Assembly (NCBI GenBank): GCA_025765615.1
Contig: JAIVFJ010000215.1
Location: 43,580 to 107,579, forward strand
Source: Zopfochytrium polystomum
Lineage: Eukaryota; Chytridiomycota; Chytridiomycetes; Chytridiales; Chytridiaceae
Reading direction: 5' to 3'
Length of the DNA stretch: 64,000 nt
The position numbers and the translations under genes were made by a program. Shown piece after piece: positions 22,506 through 40,636 of the stretch. A model generated the notes under the pieces. The model was not told where the DNA came from. It made no database searches and saw only the letters and a list, made by a program, of their open reading frames with translations. Within the stretch, counting starts at the first letter, position 1. Each line of letters opens with the position of its first letter.

Positions 22506-25348
22506 ATGTCAAATCAGCAGCCCGTCACCGTGGCAGACCCGGACGCGCACCACCGGGGCGACCGCCACGCGTCGTCTCCGACGGCAAGCGACGACTACTA
22601 CTATGACGACTCGATGGACGTCGAGTACGACGACGGCGCGTACGACGACGAGGACGAGGAGGACGACGACGCGCCGCACGACGACGACGACGACGACGAT
22701 GTCGAAGACGACGACGACGGCGAGGACGCGTTCGGCGGTGCCGACGCGCGGTCGCAAGGCGCCGCGGGTGCGACGGCGCCGCCGCAGACGCAGGGCGCCG
22801 CGGCGGGCGGGCAGGAGGTTGAGGACGACCGCGCGTCGCACCAGACCGAGCTGAGGAGGAAGATTATGGAGATCCAGAAGGACCCCGGCATGTCGGCGGC
22901 GGCGAAAGCGAAGAAGGTTCAGGTAGGTGGAAGAAGGTTGCGACAAAACGGTGTTGGAGGGTTCGTTTTTGTTCAGCGTGACCTCGGTCCACATCGTGCT
23001 CTCTGTTAATGCTCCATCGTTCGCCTCAACAAAAAAAATACCCAACGAATCCAGGAACTGATGACCAGCAAGTGGACGACGAAGCACAACAGCCAGTCGA
23101 GTCGGGCCGCACTGGCAACAAATAAGCTCCAAGACAGGCGGACCGACTTCAATCTTGTCACTGATGAGGACCGGCTGCGGCACTACCATGTTCGTGGTGC
23201 AACTCTCCGTCATTTCTTCCTGACACTGCCATGCACCGTTTCTCTCGTAGGATTCTGCTGGTACCATTTTCGGGTGCAAGCATTATCAACGCGGCTGCAA
23301 GCTGCAAGCTCACTGCTGCGGCAAGTGGTACGCCTGCCGATTCTGCCATGATGAGATTTCGGACCACAACATTATTCGGTAAGTCGCAAGGCCACCCTGG
23401 AATACATCGCTGGCGACAGAACTGACGATCGAAACTTGGATCTATCAGGAATCTGACTGTGACTATGATGTGCATGTATTGCACCGCTGTTCAGCCCGCC
23501 GGCCAAACTTGCATCAATCCTCAGTGCCGAAAACAAGTGTCCAAGTACTACTGCAAGGAGTGCAAGCTCTGGGACGATGATCCGCGGAAAAACATATATC
23601 ACTGGTAAAACCTACAACGCCGTGATTCAGAGTATTGGGATTTGCCGCTGACACGATGTGTTTAGCTACGACTGCGGTATTTGCCGCATCGGCCGGGGTC
23701 TCGGCATCGACTACTTTCACTGCAAAAAGTGCAACGTTTGCATGGCCATTTCACTGCAGGGTCGGCATAAGTGCATTGAGCGGAATCTGGAATCCGACTG
23801 CCCCATCTGCGGCGAATACATGTTTACTTCAACCACAACAGTGATTTTCATGGTGAGCATTGGTGCTTGCTTAAATTACCGCACCAGCCTAAACTGCATT
23901 TCTAATAATATCGACTCTCAGCCGTGTGGTCACTGCATCCACTACAAATGCCATCAAGAATACATTCAGACCTCGTACCAGTGCCCAACCTGCTTCAAGT
24001 CACTTGCCAACATGACCGAGTACTTTAAGCGAGTGGACGCAATGCTGGCACAGCACCGGATGCCACCAGAGTACCTGCAGCACCAGTCGTTCGTCTACTG
24101 CAACGACTGCGAAAAGAAATCGTACGCACCTTTCCATTTTTTGTACCACAAGTGCGTCCACTGCAAAGGGTACAACACCAAAGTGCTGCAAACGTTCGAC
24201 GTCAAGAAGATGCTGTCGGAAAAGGGACTGATCACGGGTCTCGCTGAAGACGGCTCTGCGTCAGGAGAGGATGCGCTGAAGGACCCTGGTGAAGTGGCGA
24301 GAATACTGGATGATCCGAGCGAGATTTCAAAGCACCTTAACGCGCCGATTTTGAGGGAGGAGGAGCGCAAGCAGGAGAAGGCTGTGACAGCAGCTTCGTC
24401 GTCGTCCAGCTCCGCGTCCCGTACACCCTCTTCAGATTCGGACAATGCGTCAGAACAGATGGACCGAGCTTCTGGAAGTTTGCCAACGACGTCGCCAGAG
24501 TCGGTTTCTTCCCGGTCCGAGTCGTTCGCGCCGCAAACCCATCAAGCGCGCCATCACCCCATGCAGCAACAGCCCCCACTGCAGCACGTGCAGAGACCTC
24601 ATGCGCAGACTCCAAACCACTTGCACCAGCACCACGCCCACAGCCACTACCACCCACAAAACCACATCCAGGGCGTCCACCACATGCAGCAATTCCATCA
24701 CCATCAATTGCAGCACCACACGTTTCACCCACATCAACAGCAGCAGCAGCCGCACCCATCCGCACAGCACGCCCACCCACACATCCAGCAAGGATCATCC
24801 GCCTCCCCACTCATGCAACAGCACGCCCACCCACAACAGCAACACCTCCAACACCTCCATCGCCACATCCACCACGCGCACCCGCACCCGCACCAGCACC
24901 TCCCTAACGGCCTGCCTCACCCCTTTCCCGTCTACCCCACAGCCCAGCGCGCCTCCTACCGCGCCAACACCCCACTTGCACCACCTCTCGCAGTCCCCAC
25001 ACTCCTTCTACAACCCGTACACAGCCCAGCAGCAACAGCAGCAGCACTACTTTGCAGCCTCGTCGTCGTCGGCGCCGCCGAGGCTCGCCGTTCCCGCAGA
25101 CCGGTTGGGCCGCAGCGGGCCAGGTGGCGTCGTCGTCGTTGACCTTGTCCGCTCAGGGCTCGAGTTCGGCGGCGGCGTCCGTCGTGCCGAGATCGCACCA
25201 CCCTCTGCCGCACGGCGGCGGCGTGGCCATGGCACGCGGCGGCGGCGGCGGTGGCCATATACCGAGAGGCGTTGTCGCGGGCGTACCGGTGGGGGTCTCG
25301 TCGATGCAAGTTCAGACGGCGGTGGCGAGGTCGGGGCTTCAACGTTGA
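22506..25348 (+). CDS. CHY/CTCHY zinc-finger and RING ubiquitin ligase (PIRH2/RCHY1 type)
   Basis: Six exons: 22506-22922, 23055-23189, 23251-23378, 23449-23604, 23666-23852 and 23922-25348. An acidic N-terminus (YYYDDSMDVEYDDG) is followed by the CHY zinc finger GCKHYQRGCKLQAHCC...YACRFCHDE and the CTCHY segment YDCGICRIGRG...FHCKKCNVC. The RING is CPICGEYMF...PCGHCIHYKCH...CPTC. A closing zinc ribbon YCNDCEKK...FHFLYHKCVHC comes next. This order is diagnostic of the RCHY1 family, which ubiquitylates p53 in animals; chytrid substrates are unknown. After residue 470 comes a His/Gln-rich tail not typical of the family. The tail changes frame twice by one extra base (about 24934-24939 and 25085-25135). 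With both removed the exons total 2448 nt, 815 aa. The third exon uses a less usual GTTCGT donor. Confidence 0.92.
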
Positions 25349-26094
25349 GTCGAGGTTGGTGGTGCCCTTCTCGGACTGGGGGTGATCGATGGTGATGGTT
25401 TTCCTTGCAACGTCTTCTTCCAACAGTTTCCCGATTTCTCTCCACTCTCCTTTTTCTTCTCCTTACTTCCTACTTTTGTCCGGTTCATCGTTTGGGCTTC
25501 CTTCTTTCCCTTTCTTGCCTCCCCATCAATGGCCTTTTGTCGGCGTTCCAATTGCGCCGATTCAAAGCCTTCGACTAGCTTCTTCGGGGGACCTTTTTCG
25601 TGTTTCGTTTGTTTGATGATCCTCTTTTTTTTTCGAGTTGGGTTCTGACGTTCCGGCAGAGCTCCTTCCTCCCTTACCTTTCGTAACTCGCATTTTCTCT
25701 TTCTATTTCTTTTCTTTCGTTCTCTTTGCAAACTTCCTTCCTACCCTTCACTCTTCTTTCCCGGACTATTTCATTCTCCTCCCGTTGATTTCCGCCTCGC
25801 TACTACTTCACCTACACACGCATACCAGGCAAACGAGCAAACATGAAAAAACACCAAAAACAAGGCGACGAGACAAACATTTAAAAACGCCAAACAAAAA
25901 CGGTTGTGAAACACGGAAACTGTAAACAACAAACTTTACGAATTCGACGATCATTCCAGATGAAGGACGCGTTCTCCACAGTCCTGTCGCTGCACCCTTA
26001 CAACCCCACATAAGCACCGATCCTCCAATCACACAACAGCGATAACCAACCCAAAAGAAAAACCCACATTCCTGCCCCTCGCACAAAACTTCGA
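25349..26094. other. Intergenic, nothing recognised
   Basis: Pyrimidine-rich DNA between two plus-strand genes. It holds the 3' end of the CHY-RING gene and the promoter of the carbonic anhydrase gene. Confidence 0.5.
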
Positions 26095-27633
26095 ATGCCT
26101 GACATACCGCCTCGCGGCGAACCCCACGCCCCCAACGGGGACCCAAACCACCCCGCGCCGGCAACACACTCTCCGTCATCGCATACGCTGCAGCCACGCT
26201 GCTCGTCAAACGCCGATGATGCGGCGAGCGCGCGTGTCGCCGCTTCGTCTTTGGACGAATCGTCCCCCGCGACCGCCACGCCGGCTGCCGCGGATCACCC
26301 AGGCGTCCGGCTGGCCCCTCCGACAGCACCACTGCCGATCACAACGACCTCACCACCGCCGCCGCCGCCGCTGCCGCCACCACCGCCGCCAGGCCTGACC
26401 GTGTCCACCGCCCGCCCGCAACTTGGCGCCGGCGGCGGCAGCTGCGGCAGCTCGGGCGGGGCAGCAGAAAACGAGGTGGGTGGCGCGGGTGCGGCGCGGA
26501 AGCGATCCGCGCGGCAGAGGGTCCGCGAGATGGAGGCCGGGCTGGAGCGATGTCTGAGCCCGACTGGAGTCTTGTGCACGCTAACGCACTCGTCGAGTTC
26601 GGGTAAGGACCGTGGCGGGGTCGGGGCCAGGGGTTCGTTTGTTGGGACCTTCTTATCTGAGCAACAAAACAAAACTCACAGCGTCGATCGCGTCTACGAA
26701 AGGTAACGCTCAGATGAGCAAGTTTCTGTCTGGATTCAAGTACGTGTGTCTTCGCGACGAGCGGCAGGCTGCGGTTTGATGGTGCAATTGCTGCAGGCGC
26801 TTCCAAAAAACCTATTTCAGCAAGGATTCTGAGCTGTTTACCACGCTTCGCAACTGGACAGAGCCCCAAAATGTTGCTCATAGCATGCTGCGACTCGCGG
26901 TGGGACCTTATGCCTAACACTTCGCTACGAAGACCAAAATATTCTAAATCTGCCCCCTTCCTCCTCTTCCACTTCGGACCTTCCTTCCTCACAGAGTCGA
27001 TCCAGCCATCATCAGCGACTGCGACCCAGGCGATCTCTTTGTTGTCCGCAACGTCGCCAACCTGGTCGCGCCGTACACCCCCGACGACAACCACCACGGC
27101 GTGTCCGCCGCCCTCGAATACGCCGTCAAAACGCTCGCCGTCTCCAGCATCGTTATCATGGGCCACACGCGCTGCGGCGGCATCGAGGCCCTGATGAACG
27201 GCATCGTCGAGTCCAAGGTCACCGAATTTATCGGCCCGTGGATGAGAGTCGCGATGAAGGCGAAGGAGCGGGTTGTCAGGTGAGCTGGGGAATTCTGCTG
27301 CTGCGCCCCTTGTGCGCTTAGCGGCTGTTGGTGTGGGATGTGCCCAACCCTCATACCTACCCCTACAGACACTTTTCCGACCACCCGCCCGCGTTCCAGC
27401 TGCGCGCGTGCGAGCACGCCTCCATCCTCCTCTCGCTCGAGAACCTCGTCACCTACCCCTGGATCCGCGACCGCGTCGCCGCGGGGTCCCTCTCGATCCA
27501 CGGCTGGTACTTTGACTTTGAGGAAGGGGAGATGCTGGCGTGGAACGCGGACACGCACGTGTTTGAGCCGCTCGTGAACCGCCGGGACTCGGTGCCGGGG
27601 TTGGGCGTCGGTGGGGATGAGGGGGTCGAGTGA
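26095..27633 (+). CDS. Beta-class carbonic anhydrase with N-terminal extension
   Basis: Five exons: 26095-26602, 26682-26739, 26797-26899, 26995-27279 and 27369-27633, all phase-consistent. The enzyme part starts MSKFLSGFKRFQKTYFSKD (ATG at 26714) and shows CCDSR split by an intron, then VDPAIISDCDPGDLF, VVRNVANLVAPY and GHTRCGG. The Cys and Asp of CxDSR and the His and Cys of HxxC are the zinc site and catalytic dyad of beta-carbonic anhydrases, which interconvert CO2 and bicarbonate. A Pro/Ala-rich extension of about 180 residues with ARKRSARQRVREMEAGLER precedes it. It is joined in phase, but translation from 26714 instead cannot be excluded. One extra base near 26846-26851 separates ELFTTL from ATGQSPKML. 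With it removed the length is 405 aa. It converges with the CENP-K-like gene. Confidence 0.92.
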
Positions 27634-27793
27634 GAGACCCAGCGACGTTTCAGATTGTGTTCGGCACAAGATCTGTTGTCACAGCGTGAAATTCGCGCCA
27701 AGGTGCCATGACGTTGCAGGTTGCAGGGGATGACAGGAATAAGCATTTGCCAATATTATGATGCAAACTGAAGGATTTGACATTTGAATATGG

Positions 27794-29043
27794 TCACGGA
27801 ACGACACGGTATCCACCGTTCCCCTCCTCGACCACGCCAAAGTTAATGAGAGTTTCAATAATGCCCTCAACGAACGGATTATCCTTGCTCTTTATAGATA
27901 CAAACAAACCTGGGTTCTCCACCAGGGCCTGTTGCATTATTTGATGACCGTGGGAAGGATATGTCAAGCTTACAGCCTCGGCATACGGAGCCATCAGAGG
28001 TACTCACATTTACAACCAATCTAATTCCGTCACGCTCTTCTGGTGACTAAGAGCAAGCTGGTGATCAGAGCTTGCGGGTTACCGTCAACTTCTTTGACGA
28101 ACCTGGCAATGCGCAGATATAAAGGCGTCAAGGCTGTGCGAAAGAGCTTCATGCTGCTGCTCGACACGAACTTTGGCTACCGCCATCTGCCTTTTGAAAG
28201 AGACTAAGTCGGAAGACATGAAACACATTTCCATTTACCGTGTAATCCGCTTGCGCTCATTGACCTCCCATACGCCGTTTCGGATTTCCTGAACTTCACT
28301 CTCGAGCGCCCGCCTCAGCTCAGTTAATGCTGCGAGTTCCTTGTCGAGGCTGCTCAGTTGCATCAACTATTTGGCTACTGCCAATAAGAAAAATCATCAC
28401 TTACATGAACCCTTCCGCCTCTACAAGCTCCAAGTCGCGTTGGAGGGCAGGCAGCAGCACGTCTTCGTACGCGGCAGTCATTGCATCGCTCTCTTTCACC
28501 CACCGGTCCACAAGCTCAAAATCAGCCGGCTTCTCGAGCTTTTCGGCACCTGCGCTTTGTCCGATTGTGAATGCGGGTCGCTTACACTCAGAAACGGCGG
28601 GCGCCAAAACCACTGCTGGAAGTAAGAGTTGCGAACCTAGGTTCAACCGCTCCAGCTCGGTCGTCAGCAGAGATATCTCGTGCAAGAGGATGCTGCGTCG
28701 CAGCCGTTCGGTCTCGTCCGGAGCGCCTGGAGGTCCGCGGGCGTGCGTTGGGCTCCCGTCGCTGTTGTCGCCGTCGTCGTCGTCGCCGCCGCCGACACGC
28801 GGCCGCACGGCGCGCAACGATGACGCGGCGGTGCTGAGAGAGGTTGGGAGGTGTGTCGCTCGTTGGTAATGGAAAGCACCAGACAGTAACGCACTGGAGG
28901 AAGGTGCAGTAGCTCACTTGGTCCATCTGCTCGTAGGCGCGCCGGATGGCCGCGACGTCCTCCTCCACGGTGTCCGGCACGTCCTCGTCGCCGCCACGAT
29001 CATTGTCGTTGGGGGTCCGATCGTCCACGATCGAGGCGGACAT
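27794..29043 (-). CDS. CENP-K-like kinetochore coiled-coil protein (tentative)
   Basis: At least six exons. Exon 1 (29043-28918) starts MSASIVDDRTPNDNDRGG and ends AIRRAYEQMDQ at a GTGAGC donor. Exon 2 starts at 28833 and has LRRSILLHEISLLTTELERL and ELVDRWVKESDAMTAAYEDV. Further exons read DKELAALTELRRALESEVQE, NERKRITRRQMAVAKVRVEQ and HEALSHSLDAFISAHCQ. The last join gives GIRLVVNALVENPGLFVSI, then NPFVEGIIETLINFGVVEEG and YRVVP at the stop. The order of N-terminal acidic helix, long coiled coil and a short C-terminal 'DPYVxI...PYVELLLRNGIA' type block matches CENP-K/Sim4, a subunit of the inner-kinetochore CCAN complex. Similarity is by recalled pattern only and the family diverges fast. 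One exon junction near 28385-28405 needs a one-base correction. The start at 29097 is an alternative. Confidence 0.5.
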
Positions 29044-29441
29044 GTCAACAATCCTGTCTCTGCTCACAAGGAAGGCACGTGCGTTGGGTTGGACCATCGT
29101 GGGCAGGAAGTGGATACCCTCCTCTATCCAAAATGGCAAAAACCAAACCTTAACAAAATAGAGAAAAACGGAAAATCCCACAGAAAAAAAAAAAAAATAA
29201 TAGAGACAGCCAACGAGAGCTGTTCTCCACCACAACCCCCTTTCCTCACACCCCCCCTGGGCTGAGGGCCGCCGAGACGTTGCTGGGAGTCGCCACCCCC
29301 GTCACTTTCGCTACCGTTCTCTCTTCCTGCCTACCTGCCTGCCTGCGAGGTTGCCTCACACGGTCGAACCCCTTCTGGGTACAGTAGGCGGCTGCACGAA
29401 ACACTATCGTAGCGATCCTTTCATCTGTGGTAACTGACACC
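29044..29441. promoter_or_regulatory. Divergent promoter between the CENP-K-like and first Rsp5-type genes
   Basis: About 400 bp separate two start codons on opposite strands. It holds an A13 tract near 29185 and a short (CCTG)n run near 29327-29345. No specific binding site could be assigned. Confidence 0.5.
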
Positions 29442-32207
<2,766 letters not shown>

Positions 32208-32954
32208 GCGGAGAGTTTCCGGCAGGAGCTGTCGTCTGCCAGCGAGGCAAGGGGCACCTTCCGGTGTGTTTATCGCCCCCGGTTTTTTCCTTTTCTCTTT
32301 CTTGTGCTTCGTATTCTCCAAATCGAAAGTGGAAGAGCTTGCCTTAGTGATCAGGGATAGATTTGCTGAGAAAACTGTTGCCACTGCAAACGCCATGCGA
32401 ATTAATAGCTTTCTCTTTCTTGTCCTTCGATTATACAGCCTTGCTCTTGGTTTTTGATACAGCTTTTTTTGACGCCTACCCGCCGCTTACACCCTTGCCT
32501 TTTTTCCACCTTCCCTTTCTTTGGGCCTCGTTTCTATTTCCACCTGACTTGTTGTGTTGGTCTCTCTTATCCCCCTACTCCTTTCGTCGGCTTCACCCAT
32601 TCCTTCTCTATTAACCCTGCGCCTTCAACCGTGTGGGCGGTGTCCTGAGAGGAGGGTGCCCTCGCGACCTGCTTTTATTTCGGTGGCGAAACCGGGGTGT
32701 CCTCCTCGTAGGTGGTGTTAGGGCGAGAAACTGGAACAAGGCAGCGTTTCGCGCGGCCCTCATGATGTACTTTCTCGGTTCATTGCGATGGGGGGCTAAT
32801 TTAGGAGAGGCAGGCGAAATTGAGTCGGTGTCTGTCTGTCTTCCCAGGTTGACAAGAAACGGTATCTGGGCAGCCGACAAGCCAGCAAGAAATCGTCGCG
32901 CCTTATCGGCCCTTGCATCCCTAGTCGGTTCTTAGGGACAGTAAGAGAGTCGCC
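32208..32954. other. Intergenic between the two HECT genes
   Basis: About 750 bp holding the 3' end of copy 1 and the promoter of copy 2. T/C-rich around 32.3-32.6 kb. No gene recognised. Confidence 0.55.
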
Positions 32955-36541
<3,587 letters not shown>

Positions 36542-37612
36542 TGCGAGCTATTCGAACAGGTAGCCAAAAAAATTAAGAAAGAAAAAAAAAAACAGGAGAA
36601 AGGAAAATTCGAGTCAGGAGGGTTGTGCGATGAGGATTGGAGAGCAAAATGGATTTGATATTACAAGAACGAAGTAGAAATAGAAGAGCGGTAATTTCTT
36701 TTCCCCGTCCCCTCCATTTGGTGTTCCGCTCTCTCATCTTCCTCCCCCCCAAACCCCCTTTTCCCAGATCCGCCTCTTCTGCTTCGTTTTGTGCACCTGT
36801 TATGTAAAATCTTTAAACGCCCTGAAAAAAAATATCACCAACTAAGGGGTTTTCCCCTGTCTCTCCTAAGTCACACCAGTTGTCTTCCGCTCTCTTGCTT
36901 CTCACCTCGTTTTTCCGCACGTCTGTGGATTAGTTTTTTCCCTTTTGGTTTCTGCTTCCTTTTTGTGGCTGAGGGAGAACCTACTATTTGTCATCCGGTT
37001 CGCCTCAAAGTCTTGGCCCCTTTTTTTTTGGTGCCCAAGCTCGCTTTGGTTTTCCTCGTTTTAGTGCTGAAACAAAAGAAAATAATATATAGGGTCTGTT
37101 TCAGCTCGCCCCTATACACTGCCGACCATCCTTTTGCCCGTGGCATCGTAATGCTTTTTTGCTCTGATATTTGTTGGGGTGGCTCCCTACGCGCGAATTC
37201 GTCTGGCGGCTTCCGGTGCAGTGAAAGAAAAGAGCTGCAGGAAAAGCACGAAAACAGCCAGAATACACTTTTGAAAGACACAACAACAACGCGACGGATT
37301 CACTACGCATTTCCCACTGACGGGGAACCCGGTGGAGGGGCTGGGTGAAGAGCCAACACGAAAACAGGCACAAGACACCTTACAAAGACACAACAACGCG
37401 ACGGATCCACTTCGCATTTTCTCACCGATGGGTTGCCCGGTGGAGGGGCTGGGTGGAGGGCCAAATGTGAGCCTGTCTTGTGTCGCACATTGTTCAACTA
37501 CCCGCGACCCGCAGCCACCTAGCAGAGTGTCGGCGTATTTAATGGGGAAGCCTATGTGATGGAGTTTCGGCCAGGCCCAAATCAGCCCCGAATCTCCCAC
37601 CCGCCAGGACGA
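36542..37612. other. Intergenic with a 110-bp tandem duplication
   Basis: A/T-rich 3' flank of the HECT gene followed by the tandem repeat listed separately. No gene recognised. Confidence 0.5.
37247..37465. repeat. Imperfect 110-bp tandem duplication
   Basis: Copy 1 (37247-37356) and copy 2 (37357-37465) share CACGAAAACAG, AAAGACACAACAAC, GCGACGGAT and CCGGTGGAGGGGCTGGGTG in the same order, with scattered substitutions and small indels. It lies about 150 bp upstream of the secreted-protein gene. Confidence 0.85.
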
Positions 37613-38439
37613 ATGATGAATCTTTCCACCCGCCACCTCCTTGTTCTCCTCGTGGTGCTGGCTGCTCTTCCGCTCTCGGCCTACGTCGAGGCCGTCAAGT
37701 ATGATTTCTTTCCCTTTCTCCCACTCAGTGACACTCAATCAGCGTCAGCCACCAGACCCTACGCACCGAACCCTCGCACGTCACCCACCGCACTCTCTCC
37801 CTTCTCCACCGGCCCATTCCCGTTGGCATCGTAGTCTGACTACTCACTCAAAAAACTTTTTCGCAGGCACCTGGAGCAGAAGTCGGAACCTCAGCCTCCT
37901 CCAGCCGTTGTTCCTTCCTCCCAGGGCCGTCGCCATCGAGCCCTCGCACCCGCTCCCGTGCCAAATCAGGTGCAGGCCGTCCCAAGCCGGCCACGCACTA
38001 ACAGTGATCCGGTCACACAGAAAGAGTGAGCTGTTTTCTTCCTCCCTTCTTATACCATCCTCTCCGCCCTCCGTACCCCACATGTTTGTCCTCAGTACCA
38101 GTTGCTTAGTACAATTCAGCTTCAAGTCGAGCGAACATGACACTGGGACTAATCCTTTCCTTTTTAACCATTAGAAAAGCCATTAGAAAAGAATTCCACC
38201 GCGCCAACTTGGATCCAGAACGGCTGGCCGATTTGCCGATAGCGTAAGCCTACTTTTTTGCAGTATGAATTTGTGTGATTCTTTTGGCAACTAACCTCCT
38301 CTGCCGGACGCAACTGAATCGTAGCCACAGAAAAGAAGTCCAGGGCGGAAAAGCACTGATAAAAGAAACCGATGAAGACATAGCAAGGCTTTCGCTACAA
38401 GGACATTTTATTTTCGAGGAAAGCAAAGGCGAGGCCTGA
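37613..38439 (+). CDS. Small secreted protein, four exons, unrecognised
   Basis: Exons 37613-37698, 37867-38025, 38175-38243 and 38325-38439 join in phase to 429 nt, 142 aa. Each intron has a normal donor (GTATGA, GTGAGC, GTAAGC) and AG acceptor. Two in-frame ATGs lie at 37613 and 37616. The first 26 residues are a classical signal peptide (NLSTRHLLVLLVVLAALPLS) with probable cleavage near AYVEA. The mature part has a Pro/Gln-rich segment (SEPQPPPAVVPSSQG), a basic RPRTNSDPVTQKEKAIRKEF, then LDPERLADLPIAHRKEVQGG and a C-terminus DIARLSLQGHFIFEESKGEA. No cysteines are present in the mature protein, so it is not a disulphide-rich effector. No family recognised. The intact frame over four short exons makes it a credible gene. 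Confidence 0.7.
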
Positions 38440-38994
38440 CAGCTCGATTGCTCCTTTCACGTCGTTTTTTCTTTTCTTTTTTTTTTTTTTTTTTTTTCAT
38501 TCGAGGGTAGTTTGATCAGAGCAGAGCGTATAACAATGTGATTCCTTCCCTTACTGGCCCACCGTAATCCAAGGCAGAATCAGACTGCGGCGGAGTCCTT
38601 GGCTACTATACAGTTTCTAGTTTAAACTCGTGCCTCAGTCTGTGCTTTGTGGGACAGTCAAAGTTAGAGCGTGAGTCGGATTAAGCAAATGGGCGGCGAG
38701 TGAGAAAGAGAGAGAGAGAGGGTGTGGCGGGTGGAACTCCACCACTCGTGTGGGAGCATCTCTGGCAATTAACTCGCGATTCATTCCATTATTCGCAGGT
38801 GCTAGTGGAATGAGAACAGGCTAGCAGCCAGGCAGGCAAGGGGGCAGGTCGGCAGACAGACAGCCCGCTTGATGGCCGCAAATAATCTGTTTTTTCGCGC
38901 AAGAAATTGTCTGGTGCGAATATTATGAAGAAAGAAAAAGATTGAAGCGATATTGACGTCGTATGGCACCTCTCAACGAGAACAAGAGAGAGAA

Positions 38995-39061
<67 letters not shown>

Positions 39062-39215
39062 GGAGAGCGAGATTCAGAGAGGAAAGGAGAGTGAGGGGGA
39101 GAGTGAGATTGCTAATAATATGCATTTCGCGAGAATTTCAACAGGATGCCTATTTTTTCGCGTTTTGAGTGGTTTTTCTTTCTTTTCGTGGGGGCAGTGA
39201 GCGAAAAAGAGCGAC
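38440..39215. other. Intergenic with (GA)n repeats
   Basis: T20-type tract at about 38477-38497 after the secreted-protein gene, a short (GA)n at 38706-38721 and the long (GA)n listed separately. No gene recognised; it should contain the bZIP B promoter. Confidence 0.55.
38984..39063. repeat. (GA)n microsatellite ending in G13
   Basis: About 65 bp of GA repeats with two interruptions, followed by thirteen G, about 150 bp upstream of bZIP B. Confidence 0.95.
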
Positions 39216-40585
39216 ATGCCGCCGCCATCACGCTCGCACGGGGCAATGCCGCCCCCGCTCGCACTCAGGCTCGCACCACAACTTCCACCACCACGACGAC
39301 CAGGCGGCGGCGGCGGCTCCCCTCCTCTGCTGCTACCCCCGCCCCGCTTCGCACCCTACCACGTGCCTGAGACTCTATCGTCGTCCAGTCCCGCTTCCCA
39401 TTACCTGCCGCCTCCGCTCAACCGGCAGCGAACGTCATCGCAGGGTCCTCCCCTTTTCCAATCCCCCTATCTTGAACCACCAATCGGCACCGACCTGCAC
39501 GGTGGTGGTGGTATCGGTCGTGCGCGAGGCCTTCACGCTGGGACTACAAGCCACCCGTGTTACCCGGTGGCCGCTGCCTTGCCCTTGGAGGTTCCGCCGC
39601 CAGCCGAACAGCTCTTTCTGGTTCGGCACCACCACGACTCTTACCGTCACAGCCACATGCTCGGTCACCCGCAAGGTCAACCCGGCAGCAACTCAACGGA
39701 ACAGCACACTTCACAATGGGAGCCGCGAGAACACCGCCACCACCATCTTCGAGATCTCGATGGATACATGGTCAGGGTGTCCAGCTCCCCTTCACTCGCG
39801 TCGTTTAGTCCAAAAGCGCACCTTGACGCCGACCACGACGAGCGCAACACAGTGCTTGGGCGCTCCTCGAACGCCTGGTCCCATCGCGCACCCTCGTTCC
39901 AGCGATCGCAGGAGAGACAGCACTACTACCAGCGCAGCGAGAGCCCTGCGATCGGTGGCACGGTGTGCAATCACTGGGGCCATCGTGGCGCTGGATGGGG
40001 CTCTGAATCGTGGATCAAGGAGGAAGAAGATCTATGGCCGGAGGCGGAGGCTCCGACAGCGCCTTTGCAAGAGGAGTTGCTGCTCAGATCGCCGGAGGTA
40101 GATAGATCGCTCGATGGGGATAGCGTTGGACAGTCAGGTAGGTATCTTTGAGATTTAAATTGGTGGCGATGGCGTGTCGATTGCTCGTTGGGCCTCTTGG
40201 TGGTGTGGGCGTCTCGAAATGATTGTCCCGCGAGAAAAAGCCAGGCTGACTATGCATCTACTCTTACCCACCTCAAAACGATGAAGGGTCGTCAAAGCTG
40301 CCCTCGAGTGCGATCAAGAAGACTTTCCTCTACGCCAAAGGGATGGATCAATCTCGACAGGTGCCGAAGGCTAAACATTGTACCATTGATTATAGCTGCG
40401 TGGGCGCCGACATCGCCCCGAGAAAGCGAGGACGGCCCAAGAAGGCAGATAGCGAAGCCCGGAAGCGTGAAGACGCTGTAAGTGTGCTGAAAGGCTGCTG
40501 CGTTCATGCCTACTCTCTTTCTCGACCACCTCTCCTCCTCTTCACTTTTTAGTCCCTCGCCTTCACCAACACACACACACACACA

Positions 40586-40636
<51 letters not shown>

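Noticed and set aside
22509..23279. Minus-strand 256-codon frame opposite the CHY-RING gene
   Set aside because: Mirror of the acidic GAC-repeat region, giving artificial Val-rich sequence.
37247..37465. Direct repeats considered as a CRISPR-like array
   Set aside because: Two diverged 110-bp copies without spacers in fungal nuclear DNA; this is a simple tandem duplication.
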